From Candidatus Latescibacterota bacterium (lineage in GTDB: Bacteria; Latescibacterota; UBA2968; UBA8231): a stretch of DNA of 36,612 nt. Location: NCBI GenBank assembly GCA_022825185.1, contig JAJDYK010000294.1, positions 1 to 36,612 of the forward strand, read 5' to 3'. The position numbers and the translations under genes are program-made. The notes beneath the pieces are model-generated. The model ran no database searches. It saw only the letters and a program-made list of their open reading frames with translations, and was not told where the DNA came from. Positions within the stretch are counted from its first letter, which is position 1, and each line of letters opens with the position of its first letter. This document shows positions 16,194-24,434 of the stretch, one piece after another.

Positions 16194-17143
16194 GCAAGCG
16201 CAAGACCGCAGACAACATGTTGCAGTTGGTGGGGGACACGCCGCTTGTGCGCCTCTACCGCGTCGCGCCGGCCAACGGCAGCCAGCTCTACGGCAAACTT
16301 GAAGCGCGCAACCCCACTGGCAGCGTCAAAGACCGCATCGGCGTTAGCATGATCCGCGCGGCCGAGGCGACCGGCCAGCTCAAAAAAGGCATGACCATCG
16401 TCGAACCTACCAGCGGCAATACTGGGATCGCACTGGCGCTGACCGCGGCCGTACTGGGCTACCGGCTGGTGTTGACCATGCCCGAGAGCATGAGCTTGGA
16501 ACGGCGGCAAGTCATGGCCAGTTACGGCGCAGAGATTGTGCTGACGCCCGCGGCCGAAGACATGCCCGGGGCTATCCGCAAAGCCGAAGAGTTCAAGGCC
16601 GCCGATCCCGAGGGCGTGTTTATTCCCCAACAATTTTCTAACCCGGCCAACCCGGAGGCCCATCGCCGCACCACGGCCGAGGAAATTCTCGCGGCTACCG
16701 GAGGTGAACTAGACGCCTTTGTCGCTGGGGTGGGGACTGGTGGTACCATAACTGGCGTTGGGGAGGTACTCAAGCAGGCCGTGCCAGATGTGCGCATAGT
16801 AGCGGTCGAGCCTAAGCGCTCGGCTGTACTCTCGGGGGGCGCAGCCGATTTGCACGGTATTCAGGGGATTGGCGCGGGTTTTGTGCCCGAAGTCCTCGAT
16901 CGGGAATTGATCGACCAGATCGTGCAGATAGACGACGACGAGGCTTTTCACTGCACCCGCCGCTTGGCTCGCGAGGAAGGATTGCTGTTGGGGCCTTCGT
17001 CTGGGGCCAATGTGGCTGCTAGCTTGCAGGTGGCTAATGGTCTAGGTCCAGAAGCCCGGCTGGTGACCATGCTTTGCGATACGGGATTCCGCTATTTCAG
17101 CGTTGATGGGTTTATCGAATCAGTGGAGTCAGCGCAGGAGTAA
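16190..17143 (+). CDS. cysK: Cysteine synthase (O-acetylserine sulfhydrylase)
   Basis: A 317-residue PLP enzyme that makes cysteine from O-acetylserine and sulfide. The PLP lysine is in [11 protein letters not shown], the substrate loop is [12 protein letters not shown], and the phosphate-binding loop is [13 protein letters not shown]. The C-terminal GPSSGAN fits the CysK/CysM family. The start is ATG 16190 in the ATGA overlap with the previous stop, with GAGGG just upstream; the frame extends 24 codons further up but inside the previous gene. Its last 15 nt overlap the convergent protease gene. The product could supply the IscS desulfurase encoded about 4 kb away. Confidence 0.95.
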   Translation: MSKRKTADNMLQLVGDTPLVRLYRVAPANGSQLYGKLEARNPTGSVKDRIGVSMIRAAEATGQLKKGMTIVEPTSGNTGIALALTAAVLGYRLVLTMPESMSLERRQVMASYGAEIVLTPAAEDMPGAIRKAEEFKAADPEGVFIPQQFSNPANPEAHRRTTAEEILAATGGELDAFVAGVGTGGTITGVGEVLKQAVPDVRIVAVEPKRSAVLSGGAADLHGIQGIGAGFVPEVLDRELIDQIVQIDDDEAFHCTRRLAREEGLLLGPSSGANVAASLQVANGLGPEARLVTMLCDTGFRYFSVDGFIESVESAQE

Positions 17144-19657
17144 CATCTTCGTCGTTTGGCGCACCGTGCCAGCGCGCATGATGAGCAAGTAGGTGCCGCT
17201 GGATAGCGTCCGTCCTTGATCGTCTTTTCCATCCCAATGAATCTGATGCGTCCCCGCTTCCCGCTGCTGACGCAAGAGAGTGCGCACAGCTTGGCCGAGG
17301 ACGTTGTATATGCGCAGTTCGACCGGGGTCGCGGCGGCGAGTGTGTAGGTAATCTGCGTCGAGCCGTTGAAGGGATTGGGGAAGGCCGGCGCTAGGGCGA
17401 AGTGGGTCGGGTGTTGGGACTCGATGGTGGGCCAAACCGGCTGTGTCAGCGCGATGCCGCGTGGATTCTGGCCGGTTGCGTAGTGGCCGACAACGGAGTC
17501 GCGCACGGCATCGACGATGTGGATCTCATTGGAAAAAGAACTGGTGACGTACGCCTGCGTGCCGTCGGGCGAAAAGGCAATGGCCCGTGGATTGCGGCCG
17601 ATGGCGAGCCTTTTGCGCAGGGTTCCGCTGGCCACATCGACGACTAGGAGGGAGCCTTCTTCGTACGCGGTCAAATAGAGCTTGCGGCCGTCGGGGCTAG
17701 GCGCGATGGCAAAGGTGCCGCTGACGCCTAAGTCGATGGTGCGCGCGACGGTTGCGCCATCGGCGTCGATGGCAGTCAAGCGGCCCGTGTCCATGCTGGT
17801 TACGTACAGCGTCTTGCCGTTGGGTGCGAGCGCGAGCGAGCGCGGCTTCGGTGGCACTGGGATGCGGCCAGTTATGCGGCCTTGCGGCGAGAGGACGAGG
17901 ACTTGGCGGCCAGCGATGTCGGTGGTGAATACCTTGTCGGCAGTAGCGGCAATGCCGTATAGTCCTTCACTCGTGTCGGCGATCTCAACGGTGCGCGCTT
18001 GGCCCGACTCAACATCGACAATAGTCAGCGCATTCGTGCCCGAGTTGGTCGCGTAGAGCGTTTTGCCGTCGGGCGCAAGGGCTAGGTCGAGGGGCTGGAC
18101 CGCGGTCTCGATATGCGCTTGGACTTGGAAGGTTGCGGTGTCGATGATGCGGAGGTCGTTCGACGAGAGGTTGGACACGAAGAGTTTGTCACCGGCTAGG
18201 ATCATTTGGATCGGCTCGTCGCCGACGGGGATGCGCGCTAGCTCACGGCGGGTGCCCGTATCGACCACGCCGATGGCGTCGTCGCCGCGCAAGGCAGTAA
18301 AGGCCAGTGGGGCTCCGGTCAGTTCGACGACGGTGAAGTCGAGCCAAGCGTCCGCATAGGGAAAGTACGAGACCTTGCCGTCGGCACCGCGGGCCTCGAC
18401 CTGATAGGCGATACGCGTGCCAACGCGCTGGCCGGGAATTTGGGCGACGAAGAGGCTGTCTTGCTGCTGCATTTGCAAGTGCTGTATGCTCCCGTCGTCA
18501 ATCTGATAGAGGAGCCACACGCTGGCGGCATCGCGGGCTGCGACGCGCACTGGATAAGGACCTTGGGTATCGGGGGTATTGGAGACTATGGCTATGGGGA
18601 CTATGAAGGGATAGCCGGGCACGGCAAAATCGGTGATGAAATCGACATCGCCGATGTGCTGGGCCGCGGCCAAGTCGAGGATGTGGGCATAGGTGTTATC
18701 ACGGGCGTTGTCGTAGAACTCCGTGGGGAATCCAGTGGCAAAATCAGTGAAAATACCGCCGAAGTTTTCTTCGTTAATCGCCCCGGCAATGGGCGCGAGA
18801 CTCAGGCGGTAGTGGCCTGGGGTCAAGCCGTGCAGCCGGTAGTGTCCGACCGTGACGGCGTTTGGGTCGGCACCCGAGACGGTGCTGAACAGTTCACCGG
18901 AGTCGAGGTTTTCGGCCATGATGTGCGTGCCGAAGAGTGGCTGTTGGTCGAAGTCGCGGACTTGGCCGGCGATGCTGCCGACGCTGTCTTGGTAGCCAAC
19001 AGCCGGATAGAGGAAGCTGACGCCAGCGATGTCGTCGGGTTCGAGGCTTTGCGCTTCGCCGGAGTCGTAGCTGTGGTTGAAGGGGTTCATGGTCGGGCGG
19101 ATATGCGGGGGGCCGTCGAGGGGAGTGTGTTCAAGCCCGAGCAGGTGGCCGATTTCGTGGACGGCTACGTCTTTGAGATTTATCCAATTGCCGGGCTGAA
19201 CAAATAGACCAGCGGAAAAGCGGAAATCGCGCCCGTTAAAGATGATGTCTGCGTCGGTGATTTGGCCGGTCGCAAAATGGGACTGGATGCGAGTTATGGC
19301 GATGACGCCGGTTTCGGGAGGGGCATCTAGATAGCGCCCTGTCTCGTCGAAGTAGATCAGGTTGCGCCTATCTCTTTGTATTGGGACGCTGCTTTGGGTT
19401 GTGCCCTGATCGACAAATTCCACCCGTGCCGTAGTCACGTCGCTCCAGACCTGAAAACTCTCGCGGATCAGCGCATGGGTCTGAGCAGGGGATAGATCGT
19501 CGGAACCAGCGGCGTGGAGGACAAAGGAAATGCGGTCGGGGCGGCTCCAGGTCTGCTGGACTTGGTTGCCAAATCGGGATTCAAAGGTCTGGATGAGAAA
19601 ACCGTGGCTGGGCATGGCGACGAGCAGGCCGCCGAGCAGTAGGCTGCTAGCGCGCAT
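17129..19657 (-). CDS. Secreted matrixin-type metalloprotease with YVTN beta-propeller and C-terminal sorting-like domain
   Basis: An 842-residue multidomain protein. A signal peptide covers residues 1-19. The M10-like protease has HEIGHLLGLEH (167-177), giving zinc ligands His167, His171 and His177 with Glu168 as base, and a Met-turn PTMNP (188-192). A carboxypeptidase-regulatory-like domain follows (about 225-300), then a beta-rich segment, then about seven 40-residue YVTN-type propeller repeats (LYVTSMDTGRLTAIDADG, AYVTSSFSNEIHIVDA and others, about 455-740). The C-terminal 90 residues contain FPNPFNGSTQITY and LRIYNVLGQAVRTL, the FlgD/type IX-sorting-like module. The gene is probably co-transcribed with the upstream small exported protein (11-nt overlap). 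Likely surface-attached or secreted. The domain assignments are strong; the substrate is unknown. Confidence 0.88.
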   Translation of the reverse strand: MRASSLLLGGLLVAMPSHGFLIQTFESRFGNQVQQTWSRPDRISFVLHAAGSDDLSPAQTHALIRESFQVWSDVTTARVEFVDQGTTQSSVPIQRDRRNLIYFDETGRYLDAPPETGVIAITRIQSHFATGQITDADIIFNGRDFRFSAGLFVQPGNWINLKDVAVHEIGHLLGLEHTPLDGPPHIRPTMNPFNHSYDSGEAQSLEPDDIAGVSFLYPAVGYQDSVGSIAGQVRDFDQQPLFGTHIMAENLDSGELFSTVSGADPNAVTVGHYRLHGLTPGHYRLSLAPIAGAINEENFGGIFTDFATGFPTEFYDNARDNTYAHILDLAAAQHIGDVDFITDFAVPGYPFIVPIAIVSNTPDTQGPYPVRVAARDAASVWLLYQIDDGSIQHLQMQQQDSLFVAQIPGQRVGTRIAYQVEARGADGKVSYFPYADAWLDFTVVELTGAPLAFTALRGDDAIGVVDTGTRRELARIPVGDEPIQMILAGDKLFVSNLSSNDLRIIDTATFQVQAHIETAVQPLDLALAPDGKTLYATNSGTNALTIVDVESGQARTVEIADTSEGLYGIAATADKVFTTDIAGRQVLVLSPQGRITGRIPVPPKPRSLALAPNGKTLYVTSMDTGRLTAIDADGATVARTIDLGVSGTFAIAPSPDGRKLYLTAYEEGSLLVVDVASGTLRKRLAIGRNPRAIAFSPDGTQAYVTSSFSNEIHIVDAVRDSVVGHYATGQNPRGIALTQPVWPTIESQHPTHFALAPAFPNPFNGSTQITYTLAAATPVELRIYNVLGQAVRTLLRQQREAGTHQIHWDGKDDQGRTLSSGTYLLIMRAGTVRQTTKMLLLR

Positions 19658-20207
19658 CGCGTGTTGGGTCTTCAGTCAGGGTGCGCACCCGCGCTAAAAA
19701 CTGATCGAGCGGCATACCTTGGACGGGTTCGTCGGGCGGTGCCTTTTTGGAGGCGCTATGCGACTCGGTGTGCAGTGCAAGGCCGTTTAGTTCTTGAAAA
19801 ACGCGTGGTTTATTGGCAGCGCTGCGCTTGATGGCAAAGTGTCCTTGAGCCAGTCCGACCGACCAGGAGTGTCCCAAGGCGTTCGCCGCGGTGAGAAAGA
19901 GCACGGCCTCGTCACCAGGGGCGAAGATGGGCATGCCGACGATGCGGGTAACAGTGCCTTGCAGATGTCCGCCGGGCAGGTGCAATTCCAGTTGCGCGAT
20001 CGCTGGCCCTTTGATGGCTTGGGAGATGGAGAACACATAGCGGGTATAGATCTGCCCGCGCACCCATTGGGGCTGAGCTTGGCGACAGACCCCGACGACG
20101 ACGCGTTCGGCGTTGGCCGTCAAGGCCGCTAGGTCGAAGCGCTGGACTGTCGTGGCTGCCAGCGGAGTGGTCAGCCAGACTAGACAGAATGCAATGCGTG
20201 CGATCAT
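19647..20207 (-). CDS. Small exported protein encoded with the matrixin protease
   Basis: A 186-residue protein. The start ATG 20205-20207 is preceded by GAGGAG; the longer frame to 20249 is not supported. Signal peptide IARIAFCLVWLTTPLAA. The mature part has alternating strands (ERVVVGVCRQ, IYTRYVFSISQAIKGP, LELHLPGG, VGMPIFAPGDEAVLFL), a beta-barrel pattern seen in small proteins that commonly neighbour matrixin genes in FCB-type bacteria. It overlaps the protease start by 11 nt, so a partner, inhibitor or chaperone role is plausible but inferred. The tail is charged. Confidence 0.7.
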   Translation of the reverse strand: MIARIAFCLVWLTTPLAATTVQRFDLAALTANAERVVVGVCRQAQPQWVRGQIYTRYVFSISQAIKGPAIAQLELHLPGGHLQGTVTRIVGMPIFAPGDEAVLFLTAANALGHSWSVGLAQGHFAIKRSAANKPRVFQELNGLALHTESHSASKKAPPDEPVQGMPLDQFLARVRTLTEDPTRDAR

Positions 20208-20296
20208 TGCGCCTATCTCCTCGCTCTTTCGGAGATGTTGGTTTAACATATCTTATTTATAGAATATAGGATAATAGACTCTATGGGGTCGATTCA

Positions 20297-20325
20297 TTGA
20301 CACTTACGTTCACGTCAAGTACATT
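20297..20325 (+). promoter_or_regulatory. Promoter of the merR-isc operon with an overlapping dyad
   Basis: TTGACA (20297-20302) and TACATT (20320-20325) are separated by 17 bp. A dyad TTGAC ... GTCAA with central ACGT covers the -35 box and most of the spacer (20297-20318), the position where MerR-family regulators bind. It lies 34 bp before the merR start, so autoregulation is likely. Confidence 0.55.
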
Positions 20326-20358
20326 GCTTGCCAGAACTTCGCAGCGAAGGATGTCTCC

Positions 20359-20820
20359 ATGCAAATAGGGGATTTGGCCGCCAAGGCCGGGGTTACACCG
20401 CGCACGATTCGCTACTATGAAGAACTGGGAATCGTCGAGCCAGAAGAGCGCACCGCGGGCGGGTTTCGCCTGTATTCGGAAGCGCAATTGCGCCGCTTGC
20501 AAATCGTCCAAAGCCTCAAGGATCTGGGGTTCGAGCTAGAACACATTCGCGTGTTCTTCAATCTGAAGCACTGCAACGAGTCGGGCGGCGGCTTGGCGCG
20601 CGAGCTCGTCGAGCATCTGACTGAGCAAGAGCGTCGGATCGACGAGCGCATCCGCCAGTATTCGCTGATGAAGGAGCGGAACCGGCGGGCCATTGAAATT
20701 CTCAGTGGTTGTTTTGGCTGTACGGTCAAGGTAGTAGAGCGGGATTGTCATCACTGCGAGGTCTATCGGCGGCACGACGAGGTGCCCGACCTCATCGAAT
20801 GTGCCATTTACGAATCTTGA
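20359..20820 (+). CDS. Cys-rich MerR-family regulator heading the Fe-S operon
   Basis: A 153-residue protein. The MerR helix-turn-helix is at 1-38 (MQIGDLAAKAGVTPRTIRYY, then YEELGIV and GFRLYS), then the wing and a long dimerisation helix (about 80-115). The C-terminal end has a CX2C-X8-CX2C arrangement (Cys118, Cys121, Cys130, Cys133) plus Cys148 and Cys72. This could bind zinc or an Fe-S cluster. AAGGA lies 7 nt before ATG. The stop is 8 nt before the iscA-like gene. By position it likely plays the role that IscR or SufR has elsewhere; that role is inferred. It does not look like a mercury or copper resistance regulator. Confidence 0.85.
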   Translation: MQIGDLAAKAGVTPRTIRYYEELGIVEPEERTAGGFRLYSEAQLRRLQIVQSLKDLGFELEHIRVFFNLKHCNESGGGLARELVEHLTEQERRIDERIRQYSLMKERNRRAIEILSGCFGCTVKVVERDCHHCEVYRRHDEVPDLIECAIYES

Positions 20821-20828
20821 GGGGAAAT

Positions 20829-21152
20829 ATGGTAACTATAACGGAAGCCGCAGCCGAGAAAATCAAGGACTTGCTCAGCGAACAAGGCAACGAGGGGCAT
20901 GGGCTGCGCATGGGCGTGATGGGTGGAGGGTGTTCGGGGTTCCAGTACAAGCTCGATTTCGAGGAAAATGCCGGCGACATGGACCACGTATTTGAGATAG
21001 ACGGCGTCAAGATATTCATCGACATGAAGAGCAGCCTTTATCTCAACGGCGTGATCCTTGACTACCACGACGGGTTGATGGGGGCGGGTTTTAAGATCGA
21101 AAATCCCAACGCCCGCACCACCTGCGGATGCGGTGAGTCCTTTAGCGCCTGA
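20829..21152 (+). CDS. iscA: IscA/ErpA-type iron-sulfur carrier protein
   Basis: A 107-residue A-type carrier that accepts Fe-S clusters and passes them to apoproteins. The three conserved cysteines are Cys35 (GGGCSGFQY), Cys99 and Cys101 (TTCGCGESF). Start ATG 20829 follows GAGGGG; the frame is open further upstream but overlaps merR. Length and motif spacing are normal, so iscA, erpA and sufA-type names are all possible. It is 8 nt from merR and 10 nt from iscS. Confidence 0.93.
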   Translation: MVTITEAAAEKIKDLLSEQGNEGHGLRMGVMGGGCSGFQYKLDFEENAGDMDHVFEIDGVKIFIDMKSSLYLNGVILDYHDGLMGAGFKIENPNARTTCGCGESFSA

Positions 21153-21162
21153 GCGACGAGCC

Positions 21163-22335
21163 GTGCAAATTCCAGTCTATATGGACAACATGGCCACCAC
21201 GCCGGTGGACCCGCGCGTCTTGGCGGACATGTTGCCGTACTTCGGCACGCACTTCGGCAATGCGTCCAGCAAGACCCACGCCTTTGGTTTGGCCGCCGCC
21301 TCCGCGGTCGAAAAGGCGCGAGAAGAGGTCGCCGGATTAATCGGCGCGCGCGCTCAGGAGATCGTCTTTACGGCCGGAGCTACGGAGGCCAACAATTTGG
21401 CCATCAAAGGCGCGGTGCAGATGGTGCCTCCTGGAGCACACATCGTCACCTGTGCCACTGAGCACAAGGCCGTCTTGGAGTGTTGCCACACCTTGGAGCA
21501 GCAAGGGGTAGAGGTGACTTATTTATCGGTGGACCGCTACGGTCAGATTGACCTCGACCAACTCGCGGCGGCTATCACGCCGCGGACGGCTCTTATCTCG
21601 CTCATGGCTGCCAACAACGAGATTGGGGTCTTGCAGCCGTTGGAGGAAATCGGGCGGCTGGCCCGCGAGCGCGGCGTCTTGTGGCACTGCGACGCAGCCC
21701 AAGCCGTTGGCAAGGTGCCGCTCGATGTGAAGGCGCTCGGCATTGACCTGCTTTCGGCCTCTGGCCACAAGCTTTACGCTCCCAAGGGCGTCGGTTTTCT
21801 CTACGTGCGTTCGCGCAAGCCGCGCGTGCGCTTGCAGGCCCAAGTCGAGGGCGGCGGGCAGGAACGCGGCCTGCGCGGTGGAACCCTCAATGTGCCGGGC
21901 ATCGTCGGTTTGGGCCGTGCCTGTCAGTTGGGGCGCGAGGAAATGCCTGTGGAAGCGGCGCGACTGGTGCAAATGCGGCGGCGGTTGTGCGCCGGGCTGG
22001 AGGCCGCGCTTGGCCCCTTGGTCGTCAACGGCCATGCGGAAGAGCGCCTGCCGGGCAATCTCAACGTGAGCTTTCCCGGAGTAGAAGGAACCGAATTGCT
22101 TTTGGGATTGCGCGAGATCGCGCTGTCTTCGGGTGCGGCCTGTTCATCGCGGACGAGCGCGCCCTCGCACGTCCTCAAAGCCATCGGTGCTAGCGACGAT
22201 TTGGCGCGGGCTTCTCTGCGCTTTGGGTTAGGGCGTTTTAATACGATGACAGAAGTAGAATTTGCCATTGACCGCACTGTTGCTCAGGTCGAGCGCTTGC
22301 GCGACTGTGCATTAGCAATCGAGGAGAGAATATGA
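21163..22335 (+). CDS. iscS: Cysteine desulfurase (IscS/NifS family)
   Basis: A 390-residue PLP enzyme that takes sulfur from cysteine as a persulfide for Fe-S cluster and tRNA thiolation. The GTG 21163 start gives the usual VQIPVYMDNMATTPVDPRV opening. Motifs: ATEHKAVLE, CDAAQAVGK, PLP lysine Lys203 in SASGHKLYAPKG, and the catalytic loop SSGAACSS with Cys327. The substitution of Ser in the usual SSGSACTS is mild. No strong ribosome site; coupling to iscA is likely. It shares an ATGA overlap with the next gene. Confidence 0.93.
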   Translation: MQIPVYMDNMATTPVDPRVLADMLPYFGTHFGNASSKTHAFGLAAASAVEKAREEVAGLIGARAQEIVFTAGATEANNLAIKGAVQMVPPGAHIVTCATEHKAVLECCHTLEQQGVEVTYLSVDRYGQIDLDQLAAAITPRTALISLMAANNEIGVLQPLEEIGRLARERGVLWHCDAAQAVGKVPLDVKALGIDLLSASGHKLYAPKGVGFLYVRSRKPRVRLQAQVEGGGQERGLRGGTLNVPGIVGLGRACQLGREEMPVEAARLVQMRRRLCAGLEAALGPLVVNGHAEERLPGNLNVSFPGVEGTELLLGLREIALSSGAACSSRTSAPSHVLKAIGASDDLARASLRFGLGRFNTMTEVEFAIDRTVAQVERLRDCALAIEERI

Positions 22336-23519
22336 CTGTTACATCCAATCAGCTATTAGAGAGCATAAAGGCCGAAATCGCCGAAGTAACTCCGGCTGAG
22401 GTCCAAGCGGCCCTCCAAGCTGGCCGGCCGGTTCACGTCATAGATGTGCGCGAGCGGGAAGAGGTCATGGATGGCTATATCCCTGGGGCCGAGTTGATCC
22501 CACGCGGTTTTTTGGAGCTCAACGTCGAAGAAGATGTGACCGTAGATCGCGACGCGGAAATCGTGCTCTATTGCGCCGGGGGCAACCGCTCGGCCTTGGC
22601 TGCGCGCGATTTGACCTTTATGGGCTACACCAATGCCAAGTCCATGATCGGCGGCATCAAAGGCTGGAAGGACGCCGGCTACGAAATCGAGCAGGGCGGC
22701 CTGCTCTCCGAAGAGGACTCGCAACGCTACGCTAGGCATCTTATTCTGCCTGAGGTAGGGGAGAAGGGTCAGCAGCAGTTGCTCAAGGGCCGGGTGTTGC
22801 TGGTGGGAGCAGGTGGCTTGGGTTGCCCGACGGCCCTGTATCTGGCCGCGGCTGGCATCGGCAAGATCGGCTTGGTGGATGCCGATGTCGTCGATAAGAG
22901 CAACTTGCAGCGGCAAGTGCTGTTCGGCGAGTCCGATCTCGGCCGGCCCAAGGTCGAGGCCGCCCGAGACCGGTTGCTCGAGATCAACCCCGGCATTGAA
23001 ATACACCCGCACTACGAGCTGCTGACGTCGCACAATATTTTCGAGGTCATGGATGGCTACGACATCGTGGTCAATGGCTGCGACAACTTTCCGACCCGCT
23101 ATTTGGTCAACGACGCGGCCGTAATGCAGAAAAAGCCCGTGGTTGACGGCAGCATCTTTCGCTTTGAGGGCCAAGCCACTGTGTACGTGCCCGGGGATGG
23201 CCCATGCTATCGCTGCCTCTACCCCGAGCCGCCGCCGCCCGGAGAGGTGCCAAGCTGCGCCGAGGGCGGGGTCTTAGGGGTCTTGCCCGGCATCATCGGG
23301 CTAGTACAGGCCACCGAGGTCGTCAAGCTGCTATTGGGGCAGGGCACTTCCTTGGTGGGGCGGGTAATGCTCTACGATGCCTTGGAGATGAAATTCCGCG
23401 AACTCAAGCTCCGGCGCGACAGCGAGTGCCCAGTATGCGGCGACAACCCGACCGTCACCGAGCTGATTGACTACGAGCAGTTTTGCGGCTTGCCCTCGCA
23501 CAGCGAGGCCGCAGGTTAA
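22332..23519 (+). CDS. moeB: Rhodanese-MoeB/ThiF-type sulfur-transfer adenylyltransferase fusion
   Basis: A 395-residue fusion. The N-terminal rhodanese domain (about 18-120) has HVIDVREREEV and active Cys81 in VLYCAGGNRSA. The C-terminal E1-like domain (about 127-385) has the ATP loop GAGGLGC (159-165), catalytic-region Cys309 (SCAEGG) and zinc ligands Cys292, Cys295, Cys366 and Cys369. MoeZ-type proteins normally carry the rhodanese at the C-terminus; here it comes first. It probably adenylates the C-terminal glycine of a ThiS/MoaD-like sulfur carrier and loads sulfur on it, fed by IscS. No carrier gene is adjacent. Confidence 0.9.
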   Translation: MTVTSNQLLESIKAEIAEVTPAEVQAALQAGRPVHVIDVREREEVMDGYIPGAELIPRGFLELNVEEDVTVDRDAEIVLYCAGGNRSALAARDLTFMGYTNAKSMIGGIKGWKDAGYEIEQGGLLSEEDSQRYARHLILPEVGEKGQQQLLKGRVLLVGAGGLGCPTALYLAAAGIGKIGLVDADVVDKSNLQRQVLFGESDLGRPKVEAARDRLLEINPGIEIHPHYELLTSHNIFEVMDGYDIVVNGCDNFPTRYLVNDAAVMQKKPVVDGSIFRFEGQATVYVPGDGPCYRCLYPEPPPPGEVPSCAEGGVLGVLPGIIGLVQATEVVKLLLGQGTSLVGRVMLYDALEMKFRELKLRRDSECPVCGDNPTVTELIDYEQFCGLPSHSEAAG

Positions 23520-23544
23520 GCTATACTCGCAGTGTTGTTTGTAC

Positions 23545-23581
23545 GGCGCTCCCCGCTACCTAGGGGAGCGCCTTTTCTTTT
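23545..23581 (+). terminator. Rho-independent terminator of the isc operon
   Basis: A perfect 10-bp stem, GGCGCTCCCC (23545-23554) with GGGGAGCGCC (23563-23572), an 8-base loop, and a T-rich tail (TTTTCTTTT). Confidence 0.92.
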
Positions 23582-23593
23582 AGGGAGAATTTG

Positions 23594-24196
23594 ATGGAGC
23601 AGACCGAGGCGGGTTTTTTGGCGTTGCCGGATAACCCAGACCAAGATCCGACGTTGGATTGGCGGGAAGTTTTCGGCAACGATCAGCCAGTGGAGGTCGA
23701 AATCGGCATTGGCAAAGGGCGCTTTATCATTGACGCGGCTAGTCGCCAGCCCGCAGTGAATTTCGTCGGGGTCGAATGGGCGGTCAAATACTTGCGCATT
23801 GCTCGCCAGCGCGCCGTGCGCCGCAACCTCGTCAATGTGCGATTCGCGCATATGGATGCGCGAGAATTCGTCGAGTTTTTCGTGGCCGCTACATCGGTGC
23901 GAGCTTATCACATCTACTTTCCCGATCCTTGGCCCAAGAAACGGCATCACAAGCGGCGGCTTTTTAACGAGGCATTTCTACGCGAAGTCGAGCGCACGTT
24001 ATGCGCGGGCGGCCAGTTGTGGTTAGCCACGGATTACGCCGACTATTTCGACGTCATGCTCGCGGCGCTGGAAACCAGCTCGTGTTTAGTGGAGGTGGAT
24101 GCGGAGTGGCTGGGGGCGCGGACCAATTACGAAGACAAGTTCCTCTCACAGGGCAAGCCGATTTACCGCCGGGTTATGGAGAAGATGCCGACGTAA
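23594..24196 (+). CDS. trmB: tRNA (guanine-N7)-methyltransferase
   Basis: A 200-residue SAM enzyme that methylates G46 in the tRNA variable loop. SAM-binding EIGIGKGRF (36-44), then VEWAVKYL and the TrmB signature HIYFPDPWPKKRHHKRR (106-122), and a C-terminal YEDKFLSQGKPIYR segment. GGGAG lies 6 nt before ATG 23594. The gene stands alone between two strong terminators. Confidence 0.95.
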   Translation: MEQTEAGFLALPDNPDQDPTLDWREVFGNDQPVEVEIGIGKGRFIIDAASRQPAVNFVGVEWAVKYLRIARQRAVRRNLVNVRFAHMDAREFVEFFVAATSVRAYHIYFPDPWPKKRHHKRRLFNEAFLREVERTLCAGGQLWLATDYADYFDVMLAALETSSCLVEVDAEWLGARTNYEDKFLSQGKPIYRRVMEKMPT

Positions 24197-24217
24197 AGAT
24201 ACCCGCCGAGTTAAAGC

Positions 24218-24253
24218 AAAAGGGGTTGGACCACACGATGGCCAACCCCTTTT
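24218..24253 (+). terminator. Rho-independent terminator after trmB
   Basis: A 12-bp stem, AAAAGGGGTTGG (24218-24229) with CCAACCCCTTTT (24242-24253), a 12-base loop and a T-run within the 3' arm. The symmetry would also let it work on the minus strand. Confidence 0.9.
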
Positions 24254-24310
24254 CTATGTCAATGTGGCAGTAGGGACGAAAATTAAAGAGAGCGGACGGT
24301 AGTTGAGGAG

Positions 24311-24348
24311 CACACAAAAAAGTGTGATATATACACGAATAAGTGTAT
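24311..24348. promoter_or_regulatory. Two tandem dyads upstream of the mraZ promoter
   Basis: CACAC-AAAAAA-GTGTG (24311-24326) and ATACAC-GAATAA-GTGTAT (24331-24348) share an ACAC-N6-GTGT core. Their centres are 21 bp apart, two helical turns, as for a repressor binding on one DNA face. They lie about 60 bp upstream of the predicted -35 box. The binding protein is unknown. Confidence 0.5.
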
Positions 24349-24399
24349 GAAACAGCTTGAAATGGCCGTATCTATCTGAAAAATAAGGGAAAATTATGC

Positions 24400-24428
24400 T
24401 TGCAGTACCGTTGAGATACATGTATTAT
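24400..24428 (+). promoter_or_regulatory. Predicted promoter of the dcw cluster
   Basis: TTGCAG (24400-24405) and TATTAT (24423-24428) with a 17-bp spacer. Transcription would begin close to 24435, at the first MraZ repeat, so MraZ bound there would block initiation. Confidence 0.55.
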
Positions 24429-24434
24429 TGAGAC

